This document shows, one piece after another, positions 26,043 to 35,045 of a stretch of DNA of 64,000 nt. The DNA is taken from NCBI RefSeq assembly GCF_020164485.1, contig NZ_JAIQZA010000019.1:1-64000 (forward strand), given 5' to 3'. The notes below the pieces were generated by a model. It did not search any database and had not been told where the DNA came from. It saw only the letters and a program-made list of their open reading frames with translations. The DNA is from Salegentibacter tibetensis (GTDB taxonomy: Bacteria; Bacteroidota; Bacteroidia; Flavobacteriales; Flavobacteriaceae). Every line of letters starts with the position of its first letter. Within the stretch, counting starts at the first letter, position 1. Both the position numbers and the translations under genes were made by a program.

Positions 26043-26230
26043 TAGTTCATACGGTTTTTCTGCTGTCTTCTTCTCCAGTTATAACGGGCATAAAAGAAAA
26101 TTGCAAGAATTAATAAAATCCCAAGCAGATAAAGCCAGTTATCGGCAATAAAATCCCAAATGGTAAAACCCCATTCCTGTTCCCGGGTAGCAGGTCTGTC
26201 TTTTGGTAAATGCTGTTGTGGTAAACTCAT
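26042..26230 (-). CDS. Small single-span membrane protein (62 aa)
   Basis: 62 residues with a soluble N-terminus (MSLPQQHLPKDRPATREQEWG), one membrane span (about 34-49) and a basic tail RYNWRRRQQKNRMN. Not a recognised family. Base composition and codon use look like those of neighbouring real genes, and the hydrophobic segment is clean. It probably forms a two-gene unit with the 36-codon gene that overlaps its stop. Confidence 0.6.
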   Translation of the reverse strand: MSLPQQHLPKDRPATREQEWGFTIWDFIADNWLYLLGILLILAIFFYARYNWRRRQQKNRMN

Positions 26231-26344
26231 AATTTGGTTTCTAAGGTTGAAATTAAGCTTTTATGCCTAAGAAATATGTTATAGGGATGCTAATTTCCCA
26301 ATAACAGAAACCCACAACAAGTTTGAAATATCAAAAACAGGGGT

Positions 26345-26512
26345 CTATTTTTTATCTTGGCGCTCGTTATTTCTGATTCTTTTACGAAGAAAAAAACCAA
26401 AAAGACCGGCAATTATTAGAAAACCAAGAAGTTAAAAAAGAAGGTTATTACCTATAGAATATCCAAGGCCATGTGCCTTCTCACCCGTTTTGTCAAAATA
26501 AATGTAGAAACA
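26345..26512 (-). pseudogene. Decayed small membrane-protein gene
   Basis: On the minus strand one frame reads CFYIYFDKTGEKAHGLGY, then SIGNNLLF, a TAA stop (26434-26432), then LLGFLIIAGLFGFFLRKRIR, NNERQDKK and a final TAG (26347-26345). It looks like one small membrane protein broken by a nonsense change, and there is no ATG, GTG or TTG start in that frame before an upstream stop. It lies directly after the crotonase gene. Confidence 0.4.
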
Positions 26513-26516
26513 TTTT

Positions 26517-27284
26517 TTATTTTTTATATTTATTTAAAGCCTTTTTAGTAAAATCGGAAAGTACTAATTCCCCGGAAATAGCAGCTCTTTCGGCTAGTAA
26601 TTTGTCCCAGTTATCGGTGTTTTTCCAAAGCATTTGTTTCATTTCATAAAGGGCTTCGGGATTATAGGAAGCTAGTTTTTGGGTAAAAATTGTAACTTCC
26701 TTATCCAAATCCTTTAAACTTTCAAAAACACGTGCATAAAGTCCTTTATCTTTAGCCCAGTAAGCATTTTTCCATTCGTGGGCTGCCAGGCTTAATTCCC
26801 CAAGTGCACCCATGCCAATTTTACGCTCTACGGCCGGGGCAATCACAAATGGGCCAATCCCTATACTAATTTCTGAAAGTTTAACTGCAGCAGCATCAGT
26901 AGCCATGGCGTAATCGCAAGCTGCAACCAGCCCAACGCCACCTCCAACGGTTTTACCCTGGATGCGTCCCACAATGAGTTTTTTACATTTTCGCATCGCA
27001 TTTAATACTTTGGCAAAACCGGAGAAAAATAATTTTCCCTCCTGCATGGTTTCAATCGCCACCAGCTCGTCAAAAGAAGCACCGGCACAAAAGGCTTTTT
27101 CTCCTTCAGATTTTAATAAAATCACCTTTACGCTGTCGTCTTCAGATAATTTCTGGAACTCTTTCTCTAGCCGATCCAACAATTCTGAAGGAAAAGAATT
27201 ACTGGCCGGATGGCCAAATTCCAGGTGTGCGATTCCGTTTTCAATATTGGTGTATAAACTTCCGTTTTCTCGTGTGGTTGCCAT
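26517..27284 (-). CDS. Enoyl-CoA hydratase/isomerase family protein
   Basis: A 255-residue crotonase-fold enzyme acting on an acyl-CoA. The oxyanion-hole regions are AFCAGASFDEL (64-74) and GKTVGGGVGL (110-119). Glu138 (LSEISIG) and Glu163 (LGELSLA) fall where the two catalytic glutamates of hydratases usually lie, so a hydratase reaction is plausible. Which acyl-CoA is used cannot be read; a methylglutaconyl-CoA hydratase type is one option, but no leucine-degradation genes are near. Single gene. Confidence 0.82.
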   Translation of the reverse strand: MATTRENGSLYTNIENGIAHLEFGHPASNSFPSELLDRLEKEFQKLSEDDSVKVILLKSEGEKAFCAGASFDELVAIETMQEGKLFFSGFAKVLNAMRKCKKLIVGRIQGKTVGGGVGLVAACDYAMATDAAAVKLSEISIGIGPFVIAPAVERKIGMGALGELSLAAHEWKNAYWAKDKGLYARVFESLKDLDKEVTIFTQKLASYNPEALYEMKQMLWKNTDNWDKLLAERAAISGELVLSDFTKKALNKYKK

Positions 27285-27396
27285 AAAATAGAATTTCAGT
27301 TAGCTGAATAACCAAATTTAGAAAGATTAGTGTTGATATAATCTTTTTTGGTTTAATAATTTAGAATTCAATTTTAAACCTGTCGCTTAAAGTTTA

Positions 27397-27500
27397 CAGT
27401 AGGCAGTTGCAGTTTGCAGTAAATAAATAGTTGATTTGTTTTAGAAAAGAATTGAAGTTTCAATTTTAGACCAGAAACCCAACTGCCAACTGCCAACTGA
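27397..27500. repeat. Imperfect inverted repeat with CAGTTTGCAGT / AACTGCCAACT units
   Basis: 27397-27420 (CAGT-type units) and 27481-27500 (AACTGCCAACTGCCAACTGA) are imperfect inverses; a small stem ATTGAA/TTCAAT lies between them. It fills the gap between the MATE gene end and the crotonase start. It resembles interspersed Bacteroidetes intergenic repeats. Confidence 0.45.
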
Positions 27501-27524
27501 GCCTGCACGCTGCGCACTGAACTA

Positions 27525-28874
27525 TCAGACTTCTTTTTGCAAATATTTCCTTCGGAATTTGATCACTAAACCGGCGCTGCGAATAAGCATCCACACGAAA
27601 AATGCGATCCAAATTCCATAAAGTTTTAATCCGAAATAATCTGAAATTAATAGAGCAGGAGTGAAGCCCAGAAAAGTAGCTACGAGTAGTAAGTTCCGAA
27701 GGTATTTTGCCTCGCCCAGGCCTTTAAAAATACCGTCGAACATAAACGCGATAGCATTTACAGGCTGCATTAATAAAACGATCCAAAACACCGAAGAAAA
27801 TATAGCCAGGACCGTCACGTCTTTATTAAAAACTAAACCGATTTGGTTGTAAAAAAGTCCGCAAATAGCCATTAGCATAAACGCGATTAAAACTGCGTAT
27901 TTGCTTATTTTTTTACTGAGTTCCCACAGATTCTTATAATCACGAGAACCGAGTAATTTACCGCCAATCGCATTGCCGGCGTTAGCATAACCATCTATAA
28001 AAAAGCTGAAAAAGAGCCAAATATTCATCAAAATACTTTGCGCTGCGATATAGTTTTTCCCGTAATCTGTGGCGTAAGCATTGGCGAGGTAGATTGCGAA
28101 ATTGAGGGCGGCCGTCCTAACAAAAAGGTTGGCGGCCATAAGTAAAAGTCCTTTTAACCGCGGATTAATAGTAAAACTTAATTTTAAATGAAAAGGGGTC
28201 TTTTTAAAGAAAAACCATAGCGCCATAATCAGCATCGTAGCCTGCGCTGCCAGGCTGGCATAAGCAGCACCTTTAAGGTGCATCGCAGGAATAAGTCCGT
28301 CGATGCCGTAAACCAGTAGAAAATCCAGGGCTACATTTATCCCGGCACCGGCAAGGCTGCATTTCATTGCCCAAAGCGTATTTTGTAATCCGCGAAATAC
28401 ACCAAAAATCGCAAAAGTCACCAAAGTTAACGGATAGCCTAAAGCGCGAATTTGATAATATTCCTCAGAATATTGTAAAATCAAACCTTCAGCATTATAG
28501 GCACTAAAGATTGCCTCAGCAAAAAAAGCAGTAGTAGCATAAATCACCAGGCTAAAAGCAAAATTGAAATAAATTGCCTGGGGAATAAGGGTTTTTACCG
28601 CGTGAAGCCGATTTGCGCCCAAATGTTGTGAAACAATCGCCGAAATGGCGGTTTTGGTTTGCGCAACAATCCAAATTATTGCCGAAAGAAATGAACCAAC
28701 AATTCCCGCTGCGGCCAGGGCCTCTACCGAGTTTTCCTGTACATTCCCTATCACCGCAATATCGGTTAGGGAGATAAGCGGTTCGGCTATTCCCGCGATA
28801 ATCGCGGGAATGGCAATGCGGTTTATATTTTTAAAACTAACGGAAGATTCCAAAAGTGGTTTTTTCAGCAGCAA
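27525..28874 (-). CDS. MATE family efflux transporter
   Basis: A 449-residue inner-membrane antiporter of the multidrug and toxin extrusion family, closest in style to the DinF branch. About twelve hydrophobic segments can be counted in two similar halves; the first reads AIPAIIAGIAEPLISLTDIAVIG (near 20-42). It should export organic cations or other compounds against Na+ or H+. Substrate unknown. It lies 57 bp after the GNAT gene on the same strand. Confidence 0.9.
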   Translation of the reverse strand: MLLKKPLLESSVSFKNINRIAIPAIIAGIAEPLISLTDIAVIGNVQENSVEALAAAGIVGSFLSAIIWIVAQTKTAISAIVSQHLGANRLHAVKTLIPQAIYFNFAFSLVIYATTAFFAEAIFSAYNAEGLILQYSEEYYQIRALGYPLTLVTFAIFGVFRGLQNTLWAMKCSLAGAGINVALDFLLVYGIDGLIPAMHLKGAAYASLAAQATMLIMALWFFFKKTPFHLKLSFTINPRLKGLLLMAANLFVRTAALNFAIYLANAYATDYGKNYIAAQSILMNIWLFFSFFIDGYANAGNAIGGKLLGSRDYKNLWELSKKISKYAVLIAFMLMAICGLFYNQIGLVFNKDVTVLAIFSSVFWIVLLMQPVNAIAFMFDGIFKGLGEAKYLRNLLLVATFLGFTPALLISDYFGLKLYGIWIAFFVWMLIRSAGLVIKFRRKYLQKEV

Positions 28875-28931
28875 ATATAGAATGCTTTATTTTAAAGCCT
28901 TATCTACAGGTTTAAATTCTTAGGAATTTCC

Positions 28932-29453
28932 TCAATTTTTGTCTTCAGATTTAAACATTGGTTTTTCGTAACAATGAAACGGATATTCATTTTTATGTGG
29001 AAAATAGACATTTCCAAGTTTCTTGTATCCACGGGCTTCATAAAACTTTTGATTCCGAAGATTCTTACTGAAAGTATCCAGCCTTATAGAAGTGAAATTT
29101 TGATTTCTAGCGAATTTTTCGGCAAAATCCATCATTTTTCTGGCGTAACCCTTTCCCCAGAAATTGGGGTGCGTTGCCAGCCTGTGAACATATAAATTGT
29201 TGCCGGTTTTGGTTATCCAGGTGATATCGCGGTACACCGCATCCATTTTTTGGGTAAGTACGATAATGGCAATAATGCGATTTTCTATTTCGTAAACGAA
29301 TAAGTTATCCTCTTGAATATCATTTTTAAGCTTTTCCCGGGAAGGATAATGCTCGTTCCATTGAAAAATATTTTGTTCCTGAAGTGCTTCAGCACAGGCT
29401 TCAGTAAGTTTTTTGATTTCGTTGAGGTCTTTTAAGGTTGCTTTTCTAATCAT
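28932..29453 (-). CDS. GNAT family N-acetyltransferase
   Basis: 173 residues with the acetyl-CoA binding segment VHRLATHPNFWGKGYARKMM (near 89-108; the R/Q-x-x-G-x-G/A pattern is WGKGYA) and the C-terminal strand FYEARGYKKLGNVYF. Acetylates an amine on a small molecule or protein; the substrate cannot be told. Start at the ATG at 29453, opening MIRKATLKDLNEIKKL. It is divergent from tRNA-Ala. Confidence 0.82.
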   Translation of the reverse strand: MIRKATLKDLNEIKKLTEACAEALQEQNIFQWNEHYPSREKLKNDIQEDNLFVYEIENRIIAIIVLTQKMDAVYRDITWITKTGNNLYVHRLATHPNFWGKGYARKMMDFAEKFARNQNFTSIRLDTFSKNLRNQKFYEARGYKKLGNVYFPHKNEYPFHCYEKPMFKSEDKN

Positions 29454-29485
29454 TTTTATTCAGAATAATAAATAAAAGTTCTGTG

Positions 29486-29514
29486 TTGAAATTTACAGAA
29501 AATTATTACATTTG
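29486..29514 (+). promoter_or_regulatory. Promoter of the tRNA-Ala gene
   Basis: TTG at 29486-29488, 18-bp spacer, TACATTTG at 29507-29514. The tRNA begins at 29525. Confidence 0.65.
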
Positions 29515-29524
29515 CCTTCCAATT

Positions 29525-29598
29525 GGGGGATTAGCTCAGCTGGCTAGAGCGTTTGGCTGGCAGCCAAAAGGTCATCGGTTCGACTCCGATATTCTCCA
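29525..29598 (+). tRNA. tRNA-Ala (anticodon GGC)
   Basis: The 74-nt cloverleaf closes well: acceptor GGGGGAT/ATTCTCC, which includes the G3-U70 pair that identifies alanine tRNAs; D arm GCTC/GAGC; anticodon stem TTTGG/CCAAA with loop CTGGCAG, hence anticodon GGC reading GCC and GCT; T arm ATCGG/CCGAT around TTCGACT. A73 is present; the 3' CCA is not encoded. Confidence 0.97.
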
Positions 29599-29600
29599 CA

Positions 29601-29630
29601 AAACCACCGTTTTTCGCGGTGGTTTTTTTG
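29601..29630 (+). terminator. Intrinsic terminator after tRNA-Ala
   Basis: AAACCACCG at 29601-29609 and CGGTGGTTT at 29617-29625 form a strong stem followed by Ts to 29629. Confidence 0.88.
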
Positions 29631-29666
29631 TTTCTGAGTTTCTCATCTTAGAATTATAAATAACAA

Positions 29667-29702
29667 AAAAACTGCCCCAAACCTTAATTTAAGACAGTTT
29701 TT
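29667..29702 (-). terminator. Terminator after the alpha/beta hydrolase gene
   Basis: AAAAACTG (29667-29674) and CAGTTTTT (29695-29702) are the stem ends; on the minus strand a T run follows. It lies 25 bp past the hydrolase stop. Confidence 0.55.
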
Positions 29703-29726
29703 AATAAAATAATACTTTTAAAAAGC

Positions 29727-30629
29727 TTACGAATCTGCTTCGTCGCTATCTATATATTCATCCTTTAGATCCTGTACTTTAGCATCGAGAAAGGTAGCAG
29801 TTCTGTTGAGTACATGCTGAAATTCTTTGGTTAATTCGTCCTTATTCCACGGGTGGGAAATACCAAAAACGTGATCGGCATTTTCAACTAAGAGCAGTTT
29901 TGATATTGGGCTCCACTCGAACAAATTCCCGGCATCTGCAATAGAAACGGTGGTGTCATTACTTCCGTGCGCAATAAAATGCGGAATATCGAGCTTTTTG
30001 GTTGACTTCTGAATATTCAAGCGCTCTTTGTTCTCTTTAAAATTCTTGTAGAACTGATAATGATGCGGCAATTGCTGCCCAGTCCTGGTATTTTTTATAT
30101 ACTGTACACCTTTTTTCTCCCAGGCTTCCAGTTCTTTTTCCTTAGGAAAACGCGAAGCAAAATCGCTTACTGCGGCAAGGGTAATTAGTTTATTGATCCT
30201 TTCTTCTTCAGCGGCCTTTATAATGGCAATTCCGCCGCCACGGGAATGCCCAATTAGGTTGATGCTCTTCACATCAATTTGTTGCGCTTCGTTAAAATCG
30301 GGTGTTAGAACCCAATCTATAACTGTTTGTAAATCGTCAAGCTCTTTAATGTAATTGTTATCACCAAAAGCTTCGATATTCAAGAACTCAGTAGGACTTT
30401 CAGGAGAGGTCCCGTTATGCGAAAAATTAAATTTAACAAAGAAATAGCCCTTTTCAGCATAAAATTCTCCCATTTTATCCCAGGCGCCCCAGTCCTTAAA
30501 ACCTTTATAGCCGTGGCAAAAAATTACGATTGGCTTAGGCTTTTTATCGTCGTTAAAAATTAGATCTATAAGGATGGGTTTATTGTGTTTTCCATCAATC
30601 TGGAGGTTGGTTCTTTTAGTAATTTCCAT
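29727..30629 (-). CDS. Alpha/beta hydrolase (esterase/dienelactone-hydrolase type)
   Basis: A serine hydrolase. Start chosen at the ATG at 30629 (MEITKRTNLQ), 7 bp past the stop of the AddB-like gene, giving 300 residues; the frame's earlier ATG at 30668 would overlap that gene by 32 bp. The oxyanion motif FCHGYKG, the nucleophile elbow GHSRGGG, the acid in HGSNDTTV and the base His in NADHVFG are all visible. No signal peptide, so cytoplasmic. It is probably cotranscribed with the upstream nuclease gene, but the two jobs seem unrelated. Confidence 0.82.
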   Translation of the reverse strand: MEITKRTNLQIDGKHNKPILIDLIFNDDKKPKPIVIFCHGYKGFKDWGAWDKMGEFYAEKGYFFVKFNFSHNGTSPESPTEFLNIEAFGDNNYIKELDDLQTVIDWVLTPDFNEAQQIDVKSINLIGHSRGGGIAIIKAAEEERINKLITLAAVSDFASRFPKEKELEAWEKKGVQYIKNTRTGQQLPHHYQFYKNFKENKERLNIQKSTKKLDIPHFIAHGSNDTTVSIADAGNLFEWSPISKLLLVENADHVFGISHPWNKDELTKEFQHVLNRTATFLDAKVQDLKDEYIDSDEADS

Positions 30630-30636
30630 AGGTATT

Positions 30637-33372
30637 TTATATTTCTTTTTCTGTAAAGGGAATTTCATGATCGCAAATTTCGAGAATTAGTTTCTTTAAT
30701 TCTATCTCAAATGCATCTAGAATCTCCTTAGTTATAGCAGTTTCTTTATTTCTTGTCCTTGGTTTATCTTTCTTGCCGAATTTTAAAAATCCGCCTTTTA
30801 AATTTTTAAATGAAATGATGCCCGCTTCAACCGGTAAATCCAATGAATTTTGATCTTGCATCATCTTTGTATATGCTAAAACCTGAAAACTTTTGCTGTA
30901 TTTATCGTAATCTGAAGTGAGGTCTTCCCATTCTACAATTTCAATTTTATCCTGGGTTACCTTTCCAGTTTTATAATCAATAATCCTGGTGGTACCGTTG
31001 GTATTTTCTACGCGGTCCACTTTTCCGCGCATAAATATCGGAAAATCAAGATTCTCTATCCTAATTTCAGATTTTAAAGTTTTCTCAATTTTTAGGATTT
31101 TGATCTCTTCGGTCTTAAGTCGTTCTAATTCCAGATTTAAAAAATTGAGAAGGTAGCGTTTAGCCACTTCGTAAATTAAGAGGTTTTTACCTTGGTTTAC
31201 CGGTCCGTTCATATAAGACTTTTTAAACTGAAGGGTAATCTCTTCTTGAATTTTAGATTTAAAAGCCTGAATATCTTCCGCAGTAAGTAGTTTATCCTCG
31301 AGGGGCTTGTAGAAATTTTCAAGGCTATCGTGCACCACCGTGCCCAGTGTGTTGTAAGCAACAGTTTCTTCTACTTCTTCCCGGTCACGAATACCTAAAA
31401 CGTACTGCCTGTAAAAATCTAAGGGATTTCTAATGTAGGAAGTGAGGGCAGAAGGGGAGAAGCCAGAAGCAGCGAGAGATTTTAATTTTTCCATAATCTC
31501 CGGTGTTTTTTTAACTTCCCGAAGTTCATTTTTAATCGCAGGAACTTTTGGACTCACCATGGCGTGAGTGAGTTGATGTGCCGGTTGTTTCTCGATTTCT
31601 AATTGGGTGAGAAACCTGCTTTTTTCACCTGAATTTAATCCATTGGTTTCTGTATTATAAAGCAAATGTACGTTTTGCGCTCGTTGCAATAAGCGGTAAA
31701 AATGATAAGTGTAAACCGCATCTTTTTCCTTGTAGGTAGGCAGTTTGTAGGTTTGCTTTAAATCGAAAGGAATAAACGAACTCCCCGATTTTCCTGAAGG
31801 TAAAACGCCTTCATTCACCGAGCATATAATAACATTTTTAAAATCTAAAGCACGTGACTCCAGCATTCCCATTAGCTGCAAACCTTTAAATGGCCGTCCC
31901 TGAAAATCCAAACTTTGGGTACTTATGATTTCTTTATAAAACTGGTAAAGCGATTTAACCGATTTTAAATGGGGATAGGCGTCGTTTAAGTTCTCCAGTT
32001 TATTGAACAGCACATGAAATTGATACAAAAACTCAAGGCCCAGCTTATTTTGACCGTTTTTATAATGTTTTTTCACCTGGTTAATTATTTGCTGAAAAGC
32101 TTCAAGGGCTTTAATGGGGGTATTGTTCCAGCTTTTAAAACAGGCTTGGATTAAAGGTCTTGCTTCTGTGGAAAATGAATTTATTATTTCCTTTTCAGAA
32201 AGATTGACCATGTTTTTTGATTGGATTTCTTCAATAAAAACCTCGGTTTCCAGGTTTAATATTTCATTTAAAGCAGGATGGTTTATTACCGAAATCACAT
32301 CTTTGTAATAGTGAGCTGAAGCGGTATTTTGATGTATTTGGAACAGCTTGTCAAACAGAGAAGCTATAGGCGCATTTTTAAGTGGAAAACCCATCGTGAT
32401 GTTCAAATCCTGTACATTGTGAGGTAAACTGTTCAGCACCGGGAGCAAAAGGTCTTCTTCCCCTAAAACAACCGCGGTTTCCTGAAGCGTTTCTTCATCT
32501 AAATTTGCCAGTAATTCCCCTAAATATTTTGCCTGCCCAACATTTTTGGGAATCCCGGTAAGCTGAATATTCTTTGGTTTGCCATATTCATTTACATTTA
32601 GTTTTGCCTGTTTTTCACGATAAACCGGCCAGGCTTTTAAATATTGGTTTATAAAGAGTGAAGCATCGTGCTGCCCGTCTTTTACAAACACATTATCTAG
32701 ATCCCAATAGATCTCTGCACGATCGTTTTCCAATAAATGCTGCACGATTTGTTGCTCGGCTGTATTAAGGGCATTAAAACCTATGAAAATATGTTTAGCG
32801 TTATTCTTTTCGATGTATCCAGTAATATTTTCTGATGCTTTTCTGTAAATGAGTCCCTGGTAGCCGGTATTTTTTGAAAATAATTCCTTTTTTAAAGCTT
32901 CATAAAAGGCGGGTAGGCTATTCCAAAAGGATAAATAATTATTTATGAGTTCGGTTTTGGGTTCCTGAATTGACCAGTGCTTTAAGTCCTGTACATTTGC
33001 CAGGTAATTAAAAAAACTTTTGTAGTCTATTAAGTAGCGGTCTATTTCGTTAAAATCGTGAATTAAGCTTTGCGCCCAGGCCGTAAAAGTTTCAAAATCT
33101 TCCTGCTCTTCTATGGGCGTAATTCCTTTATAGACGTTATAAAATTCAAAAAGAGTAAGCGTATTATCTACTGTTTTGGTTTCAGAAATAACTTCCGTGA
33201 ACTCTTCAATGCTATAAACTTTAGGCGCGAAAATGTGATTTTCGCTTAACGCAGAAAGTTCTTTTAAAAGAAAACTTCCCGCACGCTTGCTGGGAAGAAT
33301 AAAGATAATTTCTGAAATATTTTCTCTGGAAGAAATGAGTTCTCTAAGAACTCCTGAAATAAAAGATACCAT
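30637..33372 (-). CDS. AddB-like subunit of a helicase-nuclease (PD-(D/E)XK nuclease)
   Basis: 911 residues. The C-terminal third is a RecB-family nuclease: FSPSALTSYIRNPLDFYRQY, a conserved His in VVHDSLENF, and the active-site GKVDRVENTNGTTRIIDYKTGK. The N-terminal part matches the inactive helicase fold of AddB proteins, starting with a degenerate Walker-like segment FILPSKRAGSFLL. With the AddA-like gene at 36274 it should form the AddAB enzyme that processes double-strand breaks. The position where AddB of Firmicutes has an Fe-S cysteine (Cys-Pro) reads Asn-Pro here, so the iron-sulphur staple is probably absent. Confidence 0.82.
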   Translation of the reverse strand: MVSFISGVLRELISSRENISEIIFILPSKRAGSFLLKELSALSENHIFAPKVYSIEEFTEVISETKTVDNTLTLFEFYNVYKGITPIEEQEDFETFTAWAQSLIHDFNEIDRYLIDYKSFFNYLANVQDLKHWSIQEPKTELINNYLSFWNSLPAFYEALKKELFSKNTGYQGLIYRKASENITGYIEKNNAKHIFIGFNALNTAEQQIVQHLLENDRAEIYWDLDNVFVKDGQHDASLFINQYLKAWPVYREKQAKLNVNEYGKPKNIQLTGIPKNVGQAKYLGELLANLDEETLQETAVVLGEEDLLLPVLNSLPHNVQDLNITMGFPLKNAPIASLFDKLFQIHQNTASAHYYKDVISVINHPALNEILNLETEVFIEEIQSKNMVNLSEKEIINSFSTEARPLIQACFKSWNNTPIKALEAFQQIINQVKKHYKNGQNKLGLEFLYQFHVLFNKLENLNDAYPHLKSVKSLYQFYKEIISTQSLDFQGRPFKGLQLMGMLESRALDFKNVIICSVNEGVLPSGKSGSSFIPFDLKQTYKLPTYKEKDAVYTYHFYRLLQRAQNVHLLYNTETNGLNSGEKSRFLTQLEIEKQPAHQLTHAMVSPKVPAIKNELREVKKTPEIMEKLKSLAASGFSPSALTSYIRNPLDFYRQYVLGIRDREEVEETVAYNTLGTVVHDSLENFYKPLEDKLLTAEDIQAFKSKIQEEITLQFKKSYMNGPVNQGKNLLIYEVAKRYLLNFLNLELERLKTEEIKILKIEKTLKSEIRIENLDFPIFMRGKVDRVENTNGTTRIIDYKTGKVTQDKIEIVEWEDLTSDYDKYSKSFQVLAYTKMMQDQNSLDLPVEAGIISFKNLKGGFLKFGKKDKPRTRNKETAITKEILDAFEIELKKLILEICDHEIPFTEKEI

Positions 33373-33385
33373 AGGCTAAAAATAA

Positions 33386-33413
33386 AAAACGCCCCGGAAA
33401 CCGGAGCGTTTTT
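33386..33413 (-). terminator. Intrinsic terminator after ompA
   Basis: The stem AAAACGCCCCGG with CCGGAGCGTTTT (one mismatched pair) lies between the ompA stop (33435) and the AddB-like start (33372); a T run follows on the minus strand. It separates ompA from the nuclease gene. Confidence 0.75.
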
Positions 33414-33434
33414 CTAGATTTATTATCTAACTAA

Positions 33435-34850
33435 TTACTGATTATCGCTAGAACCTTTCATTTCTTTGTCTTTATCCAAAGAAATCTCAACCCTACGGTT
33501 GTCTTGTCTTCCAGCTGCAGTGTTGTTAGTTGCAATTGGTCTTTCTTCACCATAACCTTCAGAAGTCAATCTGCTGCTTGGGATACCATTCTCTTCCAAC
33601 CATGCTTTTACTGAAGCAGCACGTTCACGAGATAATTTCTCGTTGTATTCTGCACTACCGGTACTATCGGTATGACCTTCAATGTGGAAGATTGTGTTTG
33701 AATATTCGTTCATTATTTCAGCGATAGACTGAAGAGCTTCTTCTGAATCTGTTCTAATAGTTGCTTTGTTCAAGTCGAACAATACAGTTTTAGAATATTC
33801 GTTTAATTCAGAAATAACTTCTACGTCTGGCTCTGGACATCCATTGTTAGCGGCAGTTCCAGGAACATCTGGACATTCGTCGTCTTTATCTAAAACACCA
33901 TCACCATCACGATCTTCGTAAGGACATCCGTTGTTTTCAACTGGTCCGGCTTCTTCTGGACAATCATCTTTATGATCTGGAACCCCGTCACCATCGGTAT
34001 CAGGACATCCATTAAATTCAGCAAGTCCGGCTACTTCTGGACACTCATCTTCAGGATCTGGGATACCATCACCATCAGTATCAGGACATCCATCAAATTC
34101 AGCTAGACCGGCAACATCTGGACAGGCATCTAAATGATCTGGGATACCATCACCGTCAGAATCTGGGCATCCGTTAAATTCTGGTAATCCAGGAATTTCA
34201 GGACATTCATCATCTTTATCGTAAATACCATCACCATCAGAGTCAACTCCACCAAACATAAATTTCACACCGGCAGAGTGTTGAAAGTGAGTACCATTAT
34301 CTATTTCGAAAACGTGCTTATACATAGATTCAACTGTAAAAGCAACGTGGTCTGAAAACCAAAAATTTAAACCAAATTTACCGTTTAGGGTAGGGGTGTC
34401 TAAATTAGAAATATCTTCACTACCCTGATCTCCAATCCAGGTATAACCACCACCTACACCTACATAAGGATCTATCCAACCTTCGTTAAGTAGTGCTCGT
34501 AAACTATAGTCAAATGTACCGTCTAGGGCATAATAAGTAAGGTCGTTAATAGCTCTATCTCCAAATTTATCTATTTGGTTAACAGAACCTCCAATTTCAA
34601 ATACAAGACCAGACCCAATATATCTACCTAGGGTCAATTTAGAAAAAGAAGGAATAATATTCCAGTGGTCTCCAGTATTGAAAAAATCTTCGAAAGTTCC
34701 ACCTAAGGGAGCATCTCCACCGGTAGGGTAAAAATCTACCACGTTGGTCTTAACTCCTATAGACCAAGGATTGTTAGCATCCTGTGCAGTTACCGAAGTA
34801 ATGCCCAGAACCAACATTGTAGCGAATAAAATTTTGCTAAGATGTTTCAT
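33435..34850 (-). CDS. OmpA-family outer-membrane protein with thrombospondin type 3 repeats
   Basis: 471 residues. A signal peptide ends near AQDAN (22-26); a beta-barrel follows to about 195; then six calcium-binding thrombospondin type 3 repeats ([15 protein letters not shown]-like, about 203-335); then the OmpA peptidoglycan-binding domain from [10 protein letters not shown] with [11 protein letters not shown] and RRVEISL (about 350-463). It anchors the outer membrane to the cell wall. The acidic DxDxDG repeats explain the tandem DNA repeats at 33890-34250. A strong promoter (34885-34915) and a terminator make it monocistronic. Confidence 0.92.
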   Translation of the reverse strand: MKHLSKILFATMLVLGITSVTAQDANNPWSIGVKTNVVDFYPTGGDAPLGGTFEDFFNTGDHWNIIPSFSKLTLGRYIGSGLVFEIGGSVNQIDKFGDRAINDLTYYALDGTFDYSLRALLNEGWIDPYVGVGGGYTWIGDQGSEDISNLDTPTLNGKFGLNFWFSDHVAFTVESMYKHVFEIDNGTHFQHSAGVKFMFGGVDSDGDGIYDKDDECPEIPGLPEFNGCPDSDGDGIPDHLDACPDVAGLAEFDGCPDTDGDGIPDPEDECPEVAGLAEFNGCPDTDGDGVPDHKDDCPEEAGPVENNGCPYEDRDGDGVLDKDDECPDVPGTAANNGCPEPDVEVISELNEYSKTVLFDLNKATIRTDSEEALQSIAEIMNEYSNTIFHIEGHTDSTGSAEYNEKLSRERAASVKAWLEENGIPSSRLTSEGYGEERPIATNNTAAGRQDNRRVEISLDKDKEMKGSSDNQ

Positions 34851-34884
34851 ATTTAATAGTTTAGTTTTAAGTGTTAATTGTTAA

Positions 34885-34915
34885 CAAAAGTAGACTGTTA
34901 AAGCTTATTGGCAAA
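34885..34915 (-). promoter_or_regulatory. Promoter of the OmpA-family gene
   Basis: On the minus strand TTTG at 34915-34912, 19-bp spacer, TACTTTTG at 34892-34885. Both boxes are perfect matches, and the start codon is 35 bp on. Confidence 0.7.
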
Positions 34916-35045
34916 GCATAAAATAATAAAGTTTTCTTAATAAACCCTTGAATAATGCCGTTTTAGAGAGCTTTTTAAGAATTGTAAGCCTTTGTTTTTG
35001 CTAAATTTTCAATACAAATGTTCTATATTTTAACAGTATCAAAAC

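Noticed and set aside
33890-34250. Tandem DNA repeats resembling a minisatellite or CRISPR-like array
   Set aside because: They encode the DxDxDG thrombospondin type 3 repeats of the OmpA-family protein; there are no spacers.
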